A stretch of DNA of 64,000 nt from Hungatella sp. UBA4396. Its GTDB lineage: Bacteria > Bacillota > Clostridia > Lachnospirales > Lachnospiraceae. Made by a program: the position numbers and the translations under genes. The stretch lies in NCBI GenBank assembly GCA_002389905.1, contig DGRE01000041.1, positions 86,022 to 150,021 of the forward strand, read 5' to 3'. The notes beneath the pieces were generated by a model. It was not told where the DNA came from, did not search any database, and saw nothing but the letters and a program-made list of their open reading frames with translations. This document shows positions 33,048 through 40,858 of this stretch, piece after piece. Within the stretch, counting starts at the first letter, position 1; each line of letters opens with the position of its first letter.

Positions 33048-34289
33048 ATGGGATTAACAGCAATTGAAAAGATTATAAAACATAATGTAAAGAAAGAGTC
33101 GGTAAAAGCCGGTGACATTGTTACCGTTTCTGTAGACCGGGTCATGATTCATGATATCTTTATTCCGTTTGTAGCCAGTAAATTTGAAGAAATGGGATTT
33201 AAAAAGCTATGGGACCCGGATAAGGTGGTGCTGATTTACGATCACCTGGTTCCTGCAAGCCAGTTGGACGATGTTCGCCATTTTAAGATCGGAGATCAGT
33301 TTGCGGCAAAATACGGTATGAAAAATGTCCATAGAAGCGACGGAATCTGCCATCAGTTGATGACAGAAGCCTTTTATGTGAAGCCCGGTGACGTGGTATT
33401 TGGTACGGACAGCCATACCACGACTTATGGCTGCATCGGAGCATTTTCTTCCGGGATCGGATATACGGAGATGGCCAGCATTTTAGGCACCGGAAACATG
33501 TGGGTAAAGGTTCCGGAAACCATTAAGGTTGAGATTAACGGAACATTACCGGAAGGCGTTATGTCCAAGGATATTATACTTACTTTGATTGGAGATATCG
33601 GTGCTGACGGTGCTTCTTACTGCGCGCTGGAGTTTACAGGGGATACCATTTCCCAGATGTCTGTAGCCAGTCGCATGGCTATGGCTAACATGGCGGTGGA
33701 AGCAGGTGCAAAATGTGCGGTATTTACACCTGATGAAAAAACAGAGGAATATTGCCAGATTGAGCTGGATGAATTCCAGAGGTCTATTTATGGGGGTGAG
33801 GATGCAGAATATAAGAGAGTGATTACATATGATGCGGCGGATTTTGTTCCGGTTATGGCATGTCCCTCATCGGTTGATCTCATCAAGCCTGTTTCAGAAT
33901 TAAAGGATATCTCCATTGATCAGGTGTTTATTGGTTCCTGTACCAATGGGCGGTTAGAGGATTTGATGGCTGCGGCAGAGGTTTTAAAAGGACATAAAGT
34001 GGCGGAATACGTGAAACTGATTGTCACTCCGGCCAGCAGGAAAATATATCAGCAGGCTTTGGAAAATGGAACCTTGTCTGTATTATCGGAAGCAGGGGCT
34101 ATTATCACCCATCCGGGATGCGGGCTGTGCTGCGGCAGAACCGGAGGCATCTTAAGCGACGGAGAGCGTGTGGTTGCCACCAATAACAGGAATTTCCTTG
34201 GAAGAATGGGAACATCTAAGGTTGAGATATACCTTGCTTCACCGGTAAGTGCTGCCAAGTGTGCGGTGGCGGGGAAGATTGTGTTGTAA
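33048..34289 (+). CDS. Aconitase-superfamily hydro-lyase large subunit, pair 2 (LeuC-like)
   Basis: A 413-residue large subunit. It has GTDSHTTTYGCIGAFSSGIG, the canonical FIGSCTNGRLEDLMAAAEVL, and the cluster pair in HPGCGLCCGRTGG. It is nearer to the classical LeuC/homoaconitase pattern than the pair 1 subunit. I chose the ATG at 33048; the frame opens earlier at 33027 inside the small-subunit gene. The GGAG before that gene's stop probably serves as ribosome binding site. With pair 1 it forms a four-gene operon that could carry out two successive or parallel hydration steps. Confidence 0.87.
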   Translation: MGLTAIEKIIKHNVKKESVKAGDIVTVSVDRVMIHDIFIPFVASKFEEMGFKKLWDPDKVVLIYDHLVPASQLDDVRHFKIGDQFAAKYGMKNVHRSDGICHQLMTEAFYVKPGDVVFGTDSHTTTYGCIGAFSSGIGYTEMASILGTGNMWVKVPETIKVEINGTLPEGVMSKDIILTLIGDIGADGASYCALEFTGDTISQMSVASRMAMANMAVEAGAKCAVFTPDEKTEEYCQIELDEFQRSIYGGEDAEYKRVITYDAADFVPVMACPSSVDLIKPVSELKDISIDQVFIGSCTNGRLEDLMAAAEVLKGHKVAEYVKLIVTPASRKIYQQALENGTLSVLSEAGAIITHPGCGLCCGRTGGILSDGERVVATNNRNFLGRMGTSKVEIYLASPVSAAKCAVAGKIVL

Positions 34290-34312
34290 AATAGGATTGG
34301 TTCATTATTAAG

Positions 34313-34352
34313 ATACTGTGGAGGGTTAAAAAACACCTTCACAGTATTTTTC
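34313..34352 (+). terminator. Terminator of the aconitase-like operon
   Basis: ATACTGTG pairs with CACAGTAT, with AGG/CCT inner pairing, followed by TTTTTC. Confidence 0.75.
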
Positions 34353-34444
34353 ATTTAAGCGGATCCTTGTGAAATGTATAATTCATTTAAAAATAAAATG
34401 ATTTTATGTATGTAAAGGAATGCATGCAAAGGGCGGGTAAATAA

Positions 34445-34473
34445 TTGACGAGTAAATGTTCCAATGTTATAAT
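34445..34473 (+). promoter_or_regulatory. Promoter of the hydrogenase gene
   Basis: TTGACG, 17-base spacer, TATAAT: near-consensus. Confidence 0.75.
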
Positions 34474-34675
34474 TTAATTCAATAAACAGATAATCAAATC
34501 TGTTTTAGAAATGTACTCATGAAAAAACATATGACAGAAAAGAAGGTTTGTATCAGGAAATGCGGTGAATGGTGCAAATCACTGACGGAAGCTGTTACAC
34601 ACAGCAAAATAGAATAAGGGTCAATGTATCAATATACAGGTCAATTTATTGATTCTACAAATGTGGAGGGAAAAA

Positions 34676-36199
34676 ATGCGCGGAGTCGAAACAAGAATAC
34701 AGGAAATACGTCATAAGATTTTTACAGAGGTTGCAAGTCTGGCATATGAGTTGGAGGGTTCTATTGATAAAAGAATTGAAGAACTTCCATATAAGATCAT
34801 ACCGGGAGAAGTAGGGAGTTTTAGAAATAATGTATTCTGGGAAAGAGCAATTGTTGGAGAACGTATTCGTCTTGCTCTGGGACTTCCTTACCGCAGTGCA
34901 GCCATTCACGCTCCGCTGGCGGAAGGAATAGAAGAAGCAGACAAGCCGGAGACATACTATACACCTCCTCTTATTAATGTAATTAAATTTGCCTGCAATG
35001 CATGTGATGAAAAGAGAGTATTTGTTACTGATGGATGTCAGGGGTGTCTGGCACATCCTTGTGTGGAAGTCTGTCCCAAGTCTTGTGTCAGCTTAGATCA
35101 TTTTAATGGCAGGGCACATATTGATCAGGATGTATGTATTAAATGCGGCAGATGTGCAGACGTATGTGCTTATAATGCAATTATTATTCAAAAGCGCCCA
35201 TGTATGGTTGCATGCGGTGTAGATGCAATCGACAGTGATGAAAATGGAAAAGCGGATATCGACTATGATAAATGTGTTTCCTGCGGTCAGTGTCTTGTCA
35301 ATTGCCCCTTTGGAGCAATCGCAGATAAATCACAGATTTTCCAGGTTATCCGGTCCATTCAATCCGGAGAGAAAGTATATGCAGCAGTCGCACCTGCCTT
35401 TGTTGGACAATTCGGTCCCAAGGTTACTCCAGGTAAGCTCAGGGCGGCTATGAAAGAACTGGGATTTGCCGATGTATTTGAAGTTGCAATTGGAGCAGAT
35501 CTTTGCGCCAATCAGGAGGCAAATGATTTTATTACAGAAGTACCGGAACACCTTCCGTTTATGGCAACCTCCTGTTGTCCGGCCTGGTCCATGATGGCAA
35601 AAAATATGTTTCCTGAACATGAGAAATGTATTTCCATGGCATTGACACCAATGGCGTTAACTGCCCGCCTTATTAAACGTTATCATGAAAATGTCAAGGT
35701 TGTATTTATAGGCCCGTGTGCAGCCAAGAAATTAGAGGCAATGCGGAAGTCTGTCAGAAGTGAGGTGGATTTTGTGCTCACTTTTGAAGAAATGTCAGGG
35801 ATATTTGCTGCAAAGGATCTGGATTTAGAGACTATTGAAGAAGATATGAACGGCGTCAATGATGCTTCGACAGACGGCCGGAACTTTGCAGTGGCAGGCG
35901 GTGTTGCAAAAGCAGTAGAATCTGTAATTAAAAAACAGTATCCGGACAGAGAAATCAAAATCGCTAATGCGGAAGGCTTAAGAGAATGCCGGGACTTGTT
36001 AAAAAAGGCAGTTGCCGGAAAGTATCCTGGCTATCTGCTGGAAGGAATGGCATGCCCGGGAGGATGTGTTGCCGGAGCAGGAACCATGCAGCCCATTAAG
36101 AAATCACAGGCAGTTGTTAACCAATATGCTTTAAAAGCAACTCATAAGGTGGCAGATGAAACAGAGCATGTAAAAGAATTAGACAAATTAGTTAATTAA
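34676..36199 (+). CDS. Monomeric [FeFe]-hydrogenase, group B-like
   Basis: A 507-residue protein. Four-cysteine [4Fe-4S] motifs fill residues 105-220 (including CIKCGRCADVC and CVSCGQCLVNC). The H-cluster domain follows: L1 ATSCCPAW (Cys300, Cys301), L2 GPCAAKKLE (Cys348) and L3 GMACPGGCVAGAG (Cys460, Cys464). All ligand cysteines are present, so an H-cluster is expected. TSCCPAW instead of TSCCPGW, and the altered L3 tail, fit group B enzymes. These are poorly characterised and probably work with ferredoxin. I prefer ATG 34676, with GGAGGG 5 bases upstream. It is a stand-alone gene; the maturases HydE, HydF and HydG are not in the window. Confidence 0.87.
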   Translation: MRGVETRIQEIRHKIFTEVASLAYELEGSIDKRIEELPYKIIPGEVGSFRNNVFWERAIVGERIRLALGLPYRSAAIHAPLAEGIEEADKPETYYTPPLINVIKFACNACDEKRVFVTDGCQGCLAHPCVEVCPKSCVSLDHFNGRAHIDQDVCIKCGRCADVCAYNAIIIQKRPCMVACGVDAIDSDENGKADIDYDKCVSCGQCLVNCPFGAIADKSQIFQVIRSIQSGEKVYAAVAPAFVGQFGPKVTPGKLRAAMKELGFADVFEVAIGADLCANQEANDFITEVPEHLPFMATSCCPAWSMMAKNMFPEHEKCISMALTPMALTARLIKRYHENVKVVFIGPCAAKKLEAMRKSVRSEVDFVLTFEEMSGIFAAKDLDLETIEEDMNGVNDASTDGRNFAVAGGVAKAVESVIKKQYPDREIKIANAEGLRECRDLLKKAVAGKYPGYLLEGMACPGGCVAGAGTMQPIKKSQAVVNQYALKATHKVADETEHVKELDKLVN

Positions 36200-36638
36200 T
36201 TGAGAGAGGCTGAGTCCTTTAGGAGATCACTGAAAAGGTCTTTCATTGACAATGCATTTCGCCTGTTTTTCTATATCCGGTTGCCGCAGCGCAATCACTG
36301 GATAGTTGAACTTTAAAACGAAATCTTGGGGATTCCACAAAATGAATCTGCGATAGCAATTTATACAAAATAACCATGTTAATTCATGAAAATGCGCCTT
36401 GAAACAGCTTTTTAAGCTTAGTTAAGGTGCATTTTTTGTGCACTGTTTTCCGGCAAGTCTAATTTTACGGCAGCATCGATTACCAGCTGGCCCAATGCAA
36501 CTTCAAATTTCCCCATATCCAGGCCCCTTTCCGGAACAATCTTGTGGATTGTACTGCACCGGTTAAGAAGCTGCTGTTAAACAGCTAGGAAGATTGAGAA
36601 ACTATATAAATAAAACATATATTACAGAACGAAACACT
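36200..36638. other. Intergenic region with coding-like debris
   Basis: No intact gene. On the minus strand, around 36225-36350, a frame reads LKFNYPVIALRQPDIEKQAK, vaguely like the C terminus of a LacI-type regulator. A second minus-strand frame (about 36420-36575) reads KIVPERGLDMGKFEVALGQL and continues with LVIDAAVKLDLPEN; I do not recognise it. A hairpin at 36389-36437 separates them. Probably decaying genes. Confidence 0.4.
36389..36437 (+). terminator. Hairpin terminator in the decay zone
   Basis: AATGCGCCTT pairs with AAGGTGCATT (one G-U), with an inner AGCTT/AAGCT stem, followed by TTTT. Confidence 0.6.
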
Positions 36639-36885
36639 ATGTTAAAGAGAAACTATGTATTGGCAATGGCAGCAGTTCTGGCCTTATCATCCTTAACCGG
36701 ATGTGCAGGCGGTACAAAAACAGCATCCCAGGAACCTGAAACAGGAGCTGCGTGACTTTGGTATAGAGGTGGATTATCTGAACGCTTCTGATTTCAGCAA
36801 TTTCCTGAGAGAACAGAGAGAAACATTTACAAAGGTTGTGACGGATTCCGGTATTTTGGATCTGGTAAAGGAACAGACAAACTGA
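36639..36885 (+). pseudogene. Deleted TctC-family (tripartite tricarboxylate transporter) binding lipoprotein
   Basis: The first frame gives a 38-residue lipoprotein start (signal peptide with lipobox LTGC, then AGGTKTASQEP) and stops at 36755. In another frame, overlapping it, the sequence continues with RDFGIEVDYLNASDFSNFLR and then VVTDSGIL, ending at 36885 in the style of TctC-type binding proteins, which end in a D-Y-hydrophobic-F segment. About 250 central residues are missing. The family is about 320 residues, so a large internal deletion with frameshift explains the structure. The partner membrane genes tctA/tctB are absent. Confidence 0.7.
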
Positions 36886-36910
36886 TTATGAAAGAAGAAG
36901 GCGGTTGGAT

Positions 36911-37744
36911 ATGGAGATAAAGGTTTTGTTTTTGGATTTAGACGGCACAACATTGACTAATGATCAGGTTCATGTATCGGAACGGAATATGAAGGCCATA
37001 CAAGAGGCAATGGATAAAGGAATTCAGGTTGTGCCCTGTACCGGAAGAGTACTTGATATGTTTCCTCCGCAGCTGCTCAATAGGAAAGGAATCCGGTATT
37101 GTATTACCTGCCATGGTGCCAGGGCTTTTGACCGGGATACCGGACGAACCTTGTATGAGAATCTGATCACTCCCGCAGATTCCTTAAAAATCTGCCGGAT
37201 TATAGAAGGGAATGGAATTTATGCTGAGATTGCGGCACAGAATACCATTTTTCTGGAGCGGGCTGTAGATGAGAAACTGGATGAAATGCCTGTTCCGGCT
37301 CACCACATCTGGTACATAAAAGATGAGCATTGTCAGTTAGCAGTGGATTCACCGGGGGAATATCTATTTTCCCATGGCATAGGGATTGAAAAAGTAAATA
37401 TTTATGGAATACCGGAAGCACTGCAGGAGTCCTTATATGGTCAGTTGACGAATACCGGCTGCATTAAGCACACCCGGGAGGAGGTTAAGCCGGACCTGGA
37501 ATTTTCCGCCAGGACTCTTGATAAGGAGCAGGCAGTGGCAGCGGTATTAAAAGAACTGGGCGTGTCACTGAAAGAGTGTATGATAATCGGTGATTCCAGC
37601 AGTGACCTCGACATGATTAAAAAGGTGGGCTTTGGCGTTGCCATGGGAAATGCACCGGATTCCATCAAGGCCCAGGCAAAGGCGGTGGCACCCCGCAACG
37701 ATGAAGACGGAGTGGCGGCAATGATTGAAGCGTATCTGCTGTAA
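36911..37744 (+). CDS. HAD-superfamily (Cof-type) hydrolase
   Basis: A 277-residue phosphatase of HAD subclass IIB. Motif I is FLDLDGTTL (nucleophile Asp9, acid Asp11), motif II is VPCTGR, and motif IV is IIGDSSSDLDMIKKVGFGVAMGNA. The large cap domain lies between. Cof-type enzymes dephosphorylate sugar phosphates and cofactors such as pyridoxal phosphate; the exact substrate is unknown. I prefer the ATG at 36911; TTG at 36905 is in frame and would add two residues. Confidence 0.88.
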   Translation: MEIKVLFLDLDGTTLTNDQVHVSERNMKAIQEAMDKGIQVVPCTGRVLDMFPPQLLNRKGIRYCITCHGARAFDRDTGRTLYENLITPADSLKICRIIEGNGIYAEIAAQNTIFLERAVDEKLDEMPVPAHHIWYIKDEHCQLAVDSPGEYLFSHGIGIEKVNIYGIPEALQESLYGQLTNTGCIKHTREEVKPDLEFSARTLDKEQAVAAVLKELGVSLKECMIIGDSSSDLDMIKKVGFGVAMGNAPDSIKAQAKAVAPRNDEDGVAAMIEAYLL

Positions 37745-37759
37745 AAGGAGATGGAACAT

Positions 37760-38100
37760 ATGGCAAAGACTATTGATGGTTTTTGTCCGGCCTATGATTT
37801 CCTGGTATGCATTGATTCCGATGGCTGCGCCTTTGAATCATCAATCCCTGGAGCGGCATCAGGATACTCCGGAGCTGAAAAAGACATTGGAATGGAGCCT
37901 GGAATGCAATCATAGAATTAAAGAGATGGTCAGAGAAGTTCTTTCCTTTCCATTTGTCAGGAAAAGTCTGGAAACAGTTTTATCAGCAGTATGTAACAGC
38001 TTTTATAAGCGGAACCTATGGCGGGGAGGCGGAAGATATGGTACTGGCACAGTTTGATCAGGCACTGTGCAAAAGCCATCATGGGCTTAGAATCATTTGA
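37760..38100 (+). pseudogene. Degraded HAD-family hydrolase
   Basis: The ATG at 37760 has a good ribosome binding site (AAAGGAG). It opens a frame starting AKTIDGFCPAYDFLVCIDSD followed by GCAFES, an HAD motif I context, but this frame soon stops. A second frame carries DTPELKKTLEWSLECNHRIK, and a third ends FISGTYGGEAEDMVLAQFDQ, both plausible middle and C-terminal pieces of the same type of protein. At least two frameshifts plus internal deletions leave 340 bases of a gene expected to be about 1 kb. Confidence 0.65.
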
Positions 38101-38109
38101 GGTGAGGAT

Positions 38110-38778
38110 ATGGATTGGATTGTGATGAATTATCATCACCAGGCAGAACTTTTAGGACGCATGATTTTAGCTTGTTTTCTCGGCTATCTTATTGGGTATG
38201 AGCGGAAAAACAGGGACAAAAGCGCAGGAATGAGAACCCATGCCATTGTCAGTCTGGGTGCGGCTCTAATTATGATTGTGTCCAAATACGGGTTTATGGA
38301 TATACCGGATTATGATGCCTCCAGGGTGGCGGCCCAGATTGTATCGGGAATTGGTTTCCTGGGTGCGGGAATAATCTTTGTAAAGAACAATACGGTCAAC
38401 GGTCTGACCACAGCCGCCGGTATCTGGGCGACAGCCGGAGTGGGTATGGCGGTAGGTGCAGGCGCCTACTTTGTGGGAACCAGTGCGGGCATTATGATAG
38501 TTTTGACACAGGTTATATTGCATAAGACCACTTTCTTAACAGCTGAACCGGTGAGAGGATATTTAAAAATGGTTGTGGCAGAGGAAAATGAGGAAGTGCT
38601 TGATGAATTACAGCAGCAGTTTTGTGAGAATAAGATTAAGCAGATCAGGATGAAGATTAATAAAGAAAAATCAGGAATAAAACTGGAGTTTGAACTGATT
38701 TATCCGGCAAGATATGACAAGAATGTGCTGATTACCCAATGGTCTAAGGATTCCCGGGTTCATATGATTGTGGGATAA
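38110..38778 (+). CDS. MgtC/SapB-family membrane protein
   Basis: A 222-residue protein. Four or five membrane segments form the MgtC domain (ILACFLGYLIGYERKNRDKS, then AGMRTHAIVSLGAALI, QIVSGIGFLGAGIIF and GLTTAAGIWATAGVGMAVGAG), including the conserved acidic residue and RTH. A C-terminal soluble domain of about 70 residues looks ACT-like. MgtC proteins support growth at low magnesium and modulate ATP synthase in pathogens; the role in commensals is unclear. GAGGTGAGG precedes the ATG. It is a single gene with its own terminator. Confidence 0.88.
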   Translation: MDWIVMNYHHQAELLGRMILACFLGYLIGYERKNRDKSAGMRTHAIVSLGAALIMIVSKYGFMDIPDYDASRVAAQIVSGIGFLGAGIIFVKNNTVNGLTTAAGIWATAGVGMAVGAGAYFVGTSAGIMIVLTQVILHKTTFLTAEPVRGYLKMVVAEENEEVLDELQQQFCENKIKQIRMKINKEKSGIKLEFELIYPARYDKNVLITQWSKDSRVHMIVG

Positions 38779-38786
38779 TATGAAGT

Positions 38787-38832
38787 AAAAAATACGCAGC
38801 CCGGCTCAACATACACGCTGCGTATTTTTTTT
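38787..38832 (+). terminator. Terminator after the MgtC-like gene
   Basis: AAAAAATACGCAGC pairs perfectly with GCTGCGTATTTTTT, followed by TT. Confidence 0.9.
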
Positions 38833-39012
38833 ACATCCTACTATAAAAATAGCCTTCTGGAGCTTTCTTTTTCTGAATGTCTGAGCATTACAAGGTATGA
38901 TTCCTTTTCATGAGAGAAGCTGATCGGAAAAGCTAGCAGTTTTTGACAGAAGACTCTGAGAAAATGTTAACACAGTTGTTAGAAAAATGACGAATTATTT
39001 GGTTAAAAATGG

Positions 39013-39041
39013 TTGACAGTGACAAAGTAGTCTGATAATAT
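39013..39041 (+). promoter_or_regulatory. Promoter of the glycine cleavage operon
   Basis: TTGACA, 17-base spacer, TAATAT, placed directly upstream of the riboswitch. Confidence 0.8.
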
Positions 39042-39055
39042 CAATATTAAATGAC

Positions 39056-39245
39056 GGAAGAAGAATTCGAGAGAGAGCAAAGAAACATGCCGCCGAAGGG
39101 GAATGCGAAAACTCTCAGGCAAAAGGATCGGGTTTGGACGTAACTCTGGAGAACATTTATGTACCGAAGAAGTCAATCTTTCAGGTAAAAGGACAGAGGC
39201 AGTTAGGAATATCTTATATGGATATTTTTTTCTGCCTCTTTTTAT
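39056..39245 (+). ncRNA. Tandem glycine riboswitch with intrinsic terminator
   Basis: Two consecutive aptamer-like units are visible. The first has GAGAGAGC, CCGCCGAAGGGG and CTCAGGCAAAAGGA; the second has ACTCTGGAGA, ACCGAAGAAG and TTTCAGGTAAAAGGACAGAG. These are the conserved pieces of the gcvT-type glycine riboswitch. The end of aptamer 2 (AGAGGCAG, 39195) is the 5' arm of a terminator whose 3' arm is CTGCCTCT at 39232, followed by TTTTATT. Glycine binding would sequester the 5' arm and permit read-through: an ON switch. It lies 54 bases before the gcvT start, exactly where expected. Confidence 0.9.
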
Positions 39246-39298
39246 TAGATAAAGGGAGGACTTTCCTATTATATGTAAATTTTAAGGAGGATTACAAC

Positions 39299-40381
39299 AT
39301 GGAACTGAAAACACCGCTTTATGAAATGCATTTGAAGTATCATGGCAAAATAGTCCCTTTTGCCGGGTATCTCCTTCCCATCCAGTATGAGCAGGGAATT
39401 ATCAAGGAGCATATGGCAGTAAGAACGGGAGCCGGGCTTTTTGACGTTTCCCATATGGGGGAAATCATCTGCAAGGGGAAAGACGCACTGAAAAACCTGC
39501 AGAAGATCCTGACCAATGATTTTACTGACATGGCAATCGGGCAGGCAAGATACAGCCCCATGTGCAATGAGAACGGAGGGACGGTAGATGATCTGATTGT
39601 TTATAAGAAGCATGATGAGGAATATTTTATCGTGGTAAATGCATCTAATAAAGACAAAGACTACCAGTGGATGCTGGATCACCAATTTGGAGATGTTGTA
39701 TTTGAAGATATTTCCAGTCAGATTTCACAAATTGCTTTGCAGGGACCTAAATCCCAGGAGATACTGATGAAGCTGACCACTGACATCCCGGAAAAATATT
39801 ACTATGCTGTTTTTGATGCAAAGGTGGCTGGAATTTCCTGTACCGTATCCAAAACCGGTTATACGGGAGAAGACGGATTTGAACTTTATCTGGACAATGA
39901 ACATGCAGAAACCATGTGGGAAACTCTTTTAGATGCCGGAAAAGAATATGGAATCATACCCTGCGGCTTAGGAGCCAGGGACACCTTAAGGCTGGAAGCC
40001 GGAATGCCCCTTTACGGCCATGAAATGAATGATGAAATCAACCCTGTGGAAACCGGGCTGGGATTTGCAGTGAAGATGCAGAAGGAAGATTTTATAGGAA
40101 AAAGCCATTTGCCGAATAAGGATTCCCTGACCAGAAAGCGGGCAGGCTTAAAGGTAACAGGGCGGGGAATCATACGGGAGCAGGAGGAAGTCCTTGTAAA
40201 CGGGAAAAAGATCGGTTTTACCACATCAGGAACCCACTGTCCCTATTTAGGCTACCCGGCTGCCATGGCTATTTTGGATAAGGAATATACAACAATAGGC
40301 ACAAAGGTAACCGTAATGGTCAGAGGAAGAGAAGTAGAGGCAGAAGTAGTGCCCCTTCCATTTTATAAAAAGTCAAAATAA
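39299..40381 (+). CDS. gcvT: Glycine cleavage system T protein (aminomethyltransferase)
   Basis: A 360-residue aminomethyltransferase that transfers the methylene group from the H-protein-bound aminomethyl lipoate to tetrahydrofolate, releasing ammonia. It begins LKTPLYEMHLKYHGKIVPFA and has GLFDVSHMGEI, IALQGPKSQEIL and TGYTGEDGFEL. The true start is ATG 39299 with AAGGAGG upstream; the open frame extends into the riboswitch but that is not coding. It is first in the operon. Confidence 0.95.
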   Translation: MELKTPLYEMHLKYHGKIVPFAGYLLPIQYEQGIIKEHMAVRTGAGLFDVSHMGEIICKGKDALKNLQKILTNDFTDMAIGQARYSPMCNENGGTVDDLIVYKKHDEEYFIVVNASNKDKDYQWMLDHQFGDVVFEDISSQISQIALQGPKSQEILMKLTTDIPEKYYYAVFDAKVAGISCTVSKTGYTGEDGFELYLDNEHAETMWETLLDAGKEYGIIPCGLGARDTLRLEAGMPLYGHEMNDEINPVETGLGFAVKMQKEDFIGKSHLPNKDSLTRKRAGLKVTGRGIIREQEEVLVNGKKIGFTTSGTHCPYLGYPAAMAILDKEYTTIGTKVTVMVRGREVEAEVVPLPFYKKSK

Positions 40382-40459
40382 TTGATCAAAAAAAGCACCC
40401 TGCGGGCATACTTATATGCAGAATAGCAAGGGAAGTCATAACGAAAAGGAGACGAAATT

Positions 40460-40843
40460 ATGAAGGTATTGGAAAATCTGGTTTACACGAAAACACATGA
40501 ATGGGTGAAGTTTGAGGATGAGACAACCGCTTTGGTGGGACTTACAGATTATGCCCAGCATACTCTGGGTGAGCTTGTATTTGTGAACCTTCCGGAGGAA
40601 GGGGATGAGACAGAAGCAGGAAAGTCCTTTGCCGATGTGGAGTCTGTAAAAGCCGTTTCTGATGTATATTGCCCGGTAACAGGAGTTGTGGCAGAAATCA
40701 ATGAAGAGCTTCTGGATGCGCCTCAAAACATCAATGAAGCTCCTTATGAAGCCTGGTTTGCAAAAATCACAGACATTACGGATAAGGAAGAATTCTTAAG
40801 CCCTGAGGAGTACGAGGAATTTGTGAAAAACGAAATGGAATAA
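40460..40843 (+). CDS. gcvH: Glycine cleavage system H protein
   Basis: A 127-residue lipoyl carrier. It has YTKTHEWVKFEDE, the lipoylation site ADVESVKAVSDVYCPV with Lys64, and the VNLPEEGDE loop before it. It shuttles the aminomethyl group between the P protein, T protein and dihydrolipoyl dehydrogenase. AAAGGAG precedes the ATG. The following lipoate ligase would load its Lys64. Confidence 0.95.
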   Translation: MKVLENLVYTKTHEWVKFEDETTALVGLTDYAQHTLGELVFVNLPEEGDETEAGKSFADVESVKAVSDVYCPVTGVVAEINEELLDAPQNINEAPYEAWFAKITDITDKEEFLSPEEYEEFVKNEME

Positions 40844-40858
40844 AGAGGAGGTTCGCAT

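Larger units (their letters stand above)
34290..34675 (+). other. Intergenic region: terminator, promoter and 200-base leader
   Basis: Holds the terminator at 34313 and the hydrogenase promoter at 34445, then a leader of about 200 bases. An AT-rich hairpin (AAACAGAT / ATCTGTTT, 34485-34506) sits near the transcript start. I see no known riboswitch. A 32-codon frame at 34519-34617 lacks a ribosome binding site. Confidence 0.5.

Noticed and set aside
30796..34289. Leucine biosynthesis leuCD assignment
   Set aside because: Two pairs in tandem, no leuA/leuB, and substrate loops that differ from isopropylmalate isomerase; named only as hydro-lyases.
34519..34617. 32-codon ORF with Cys-x3-Cys-x3-Cys in the hydrogenase leader
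   Set aside because: No ribosome binding site precedes either ATG and the Cys spacing alone is weak; kept only as a note in the leader description.
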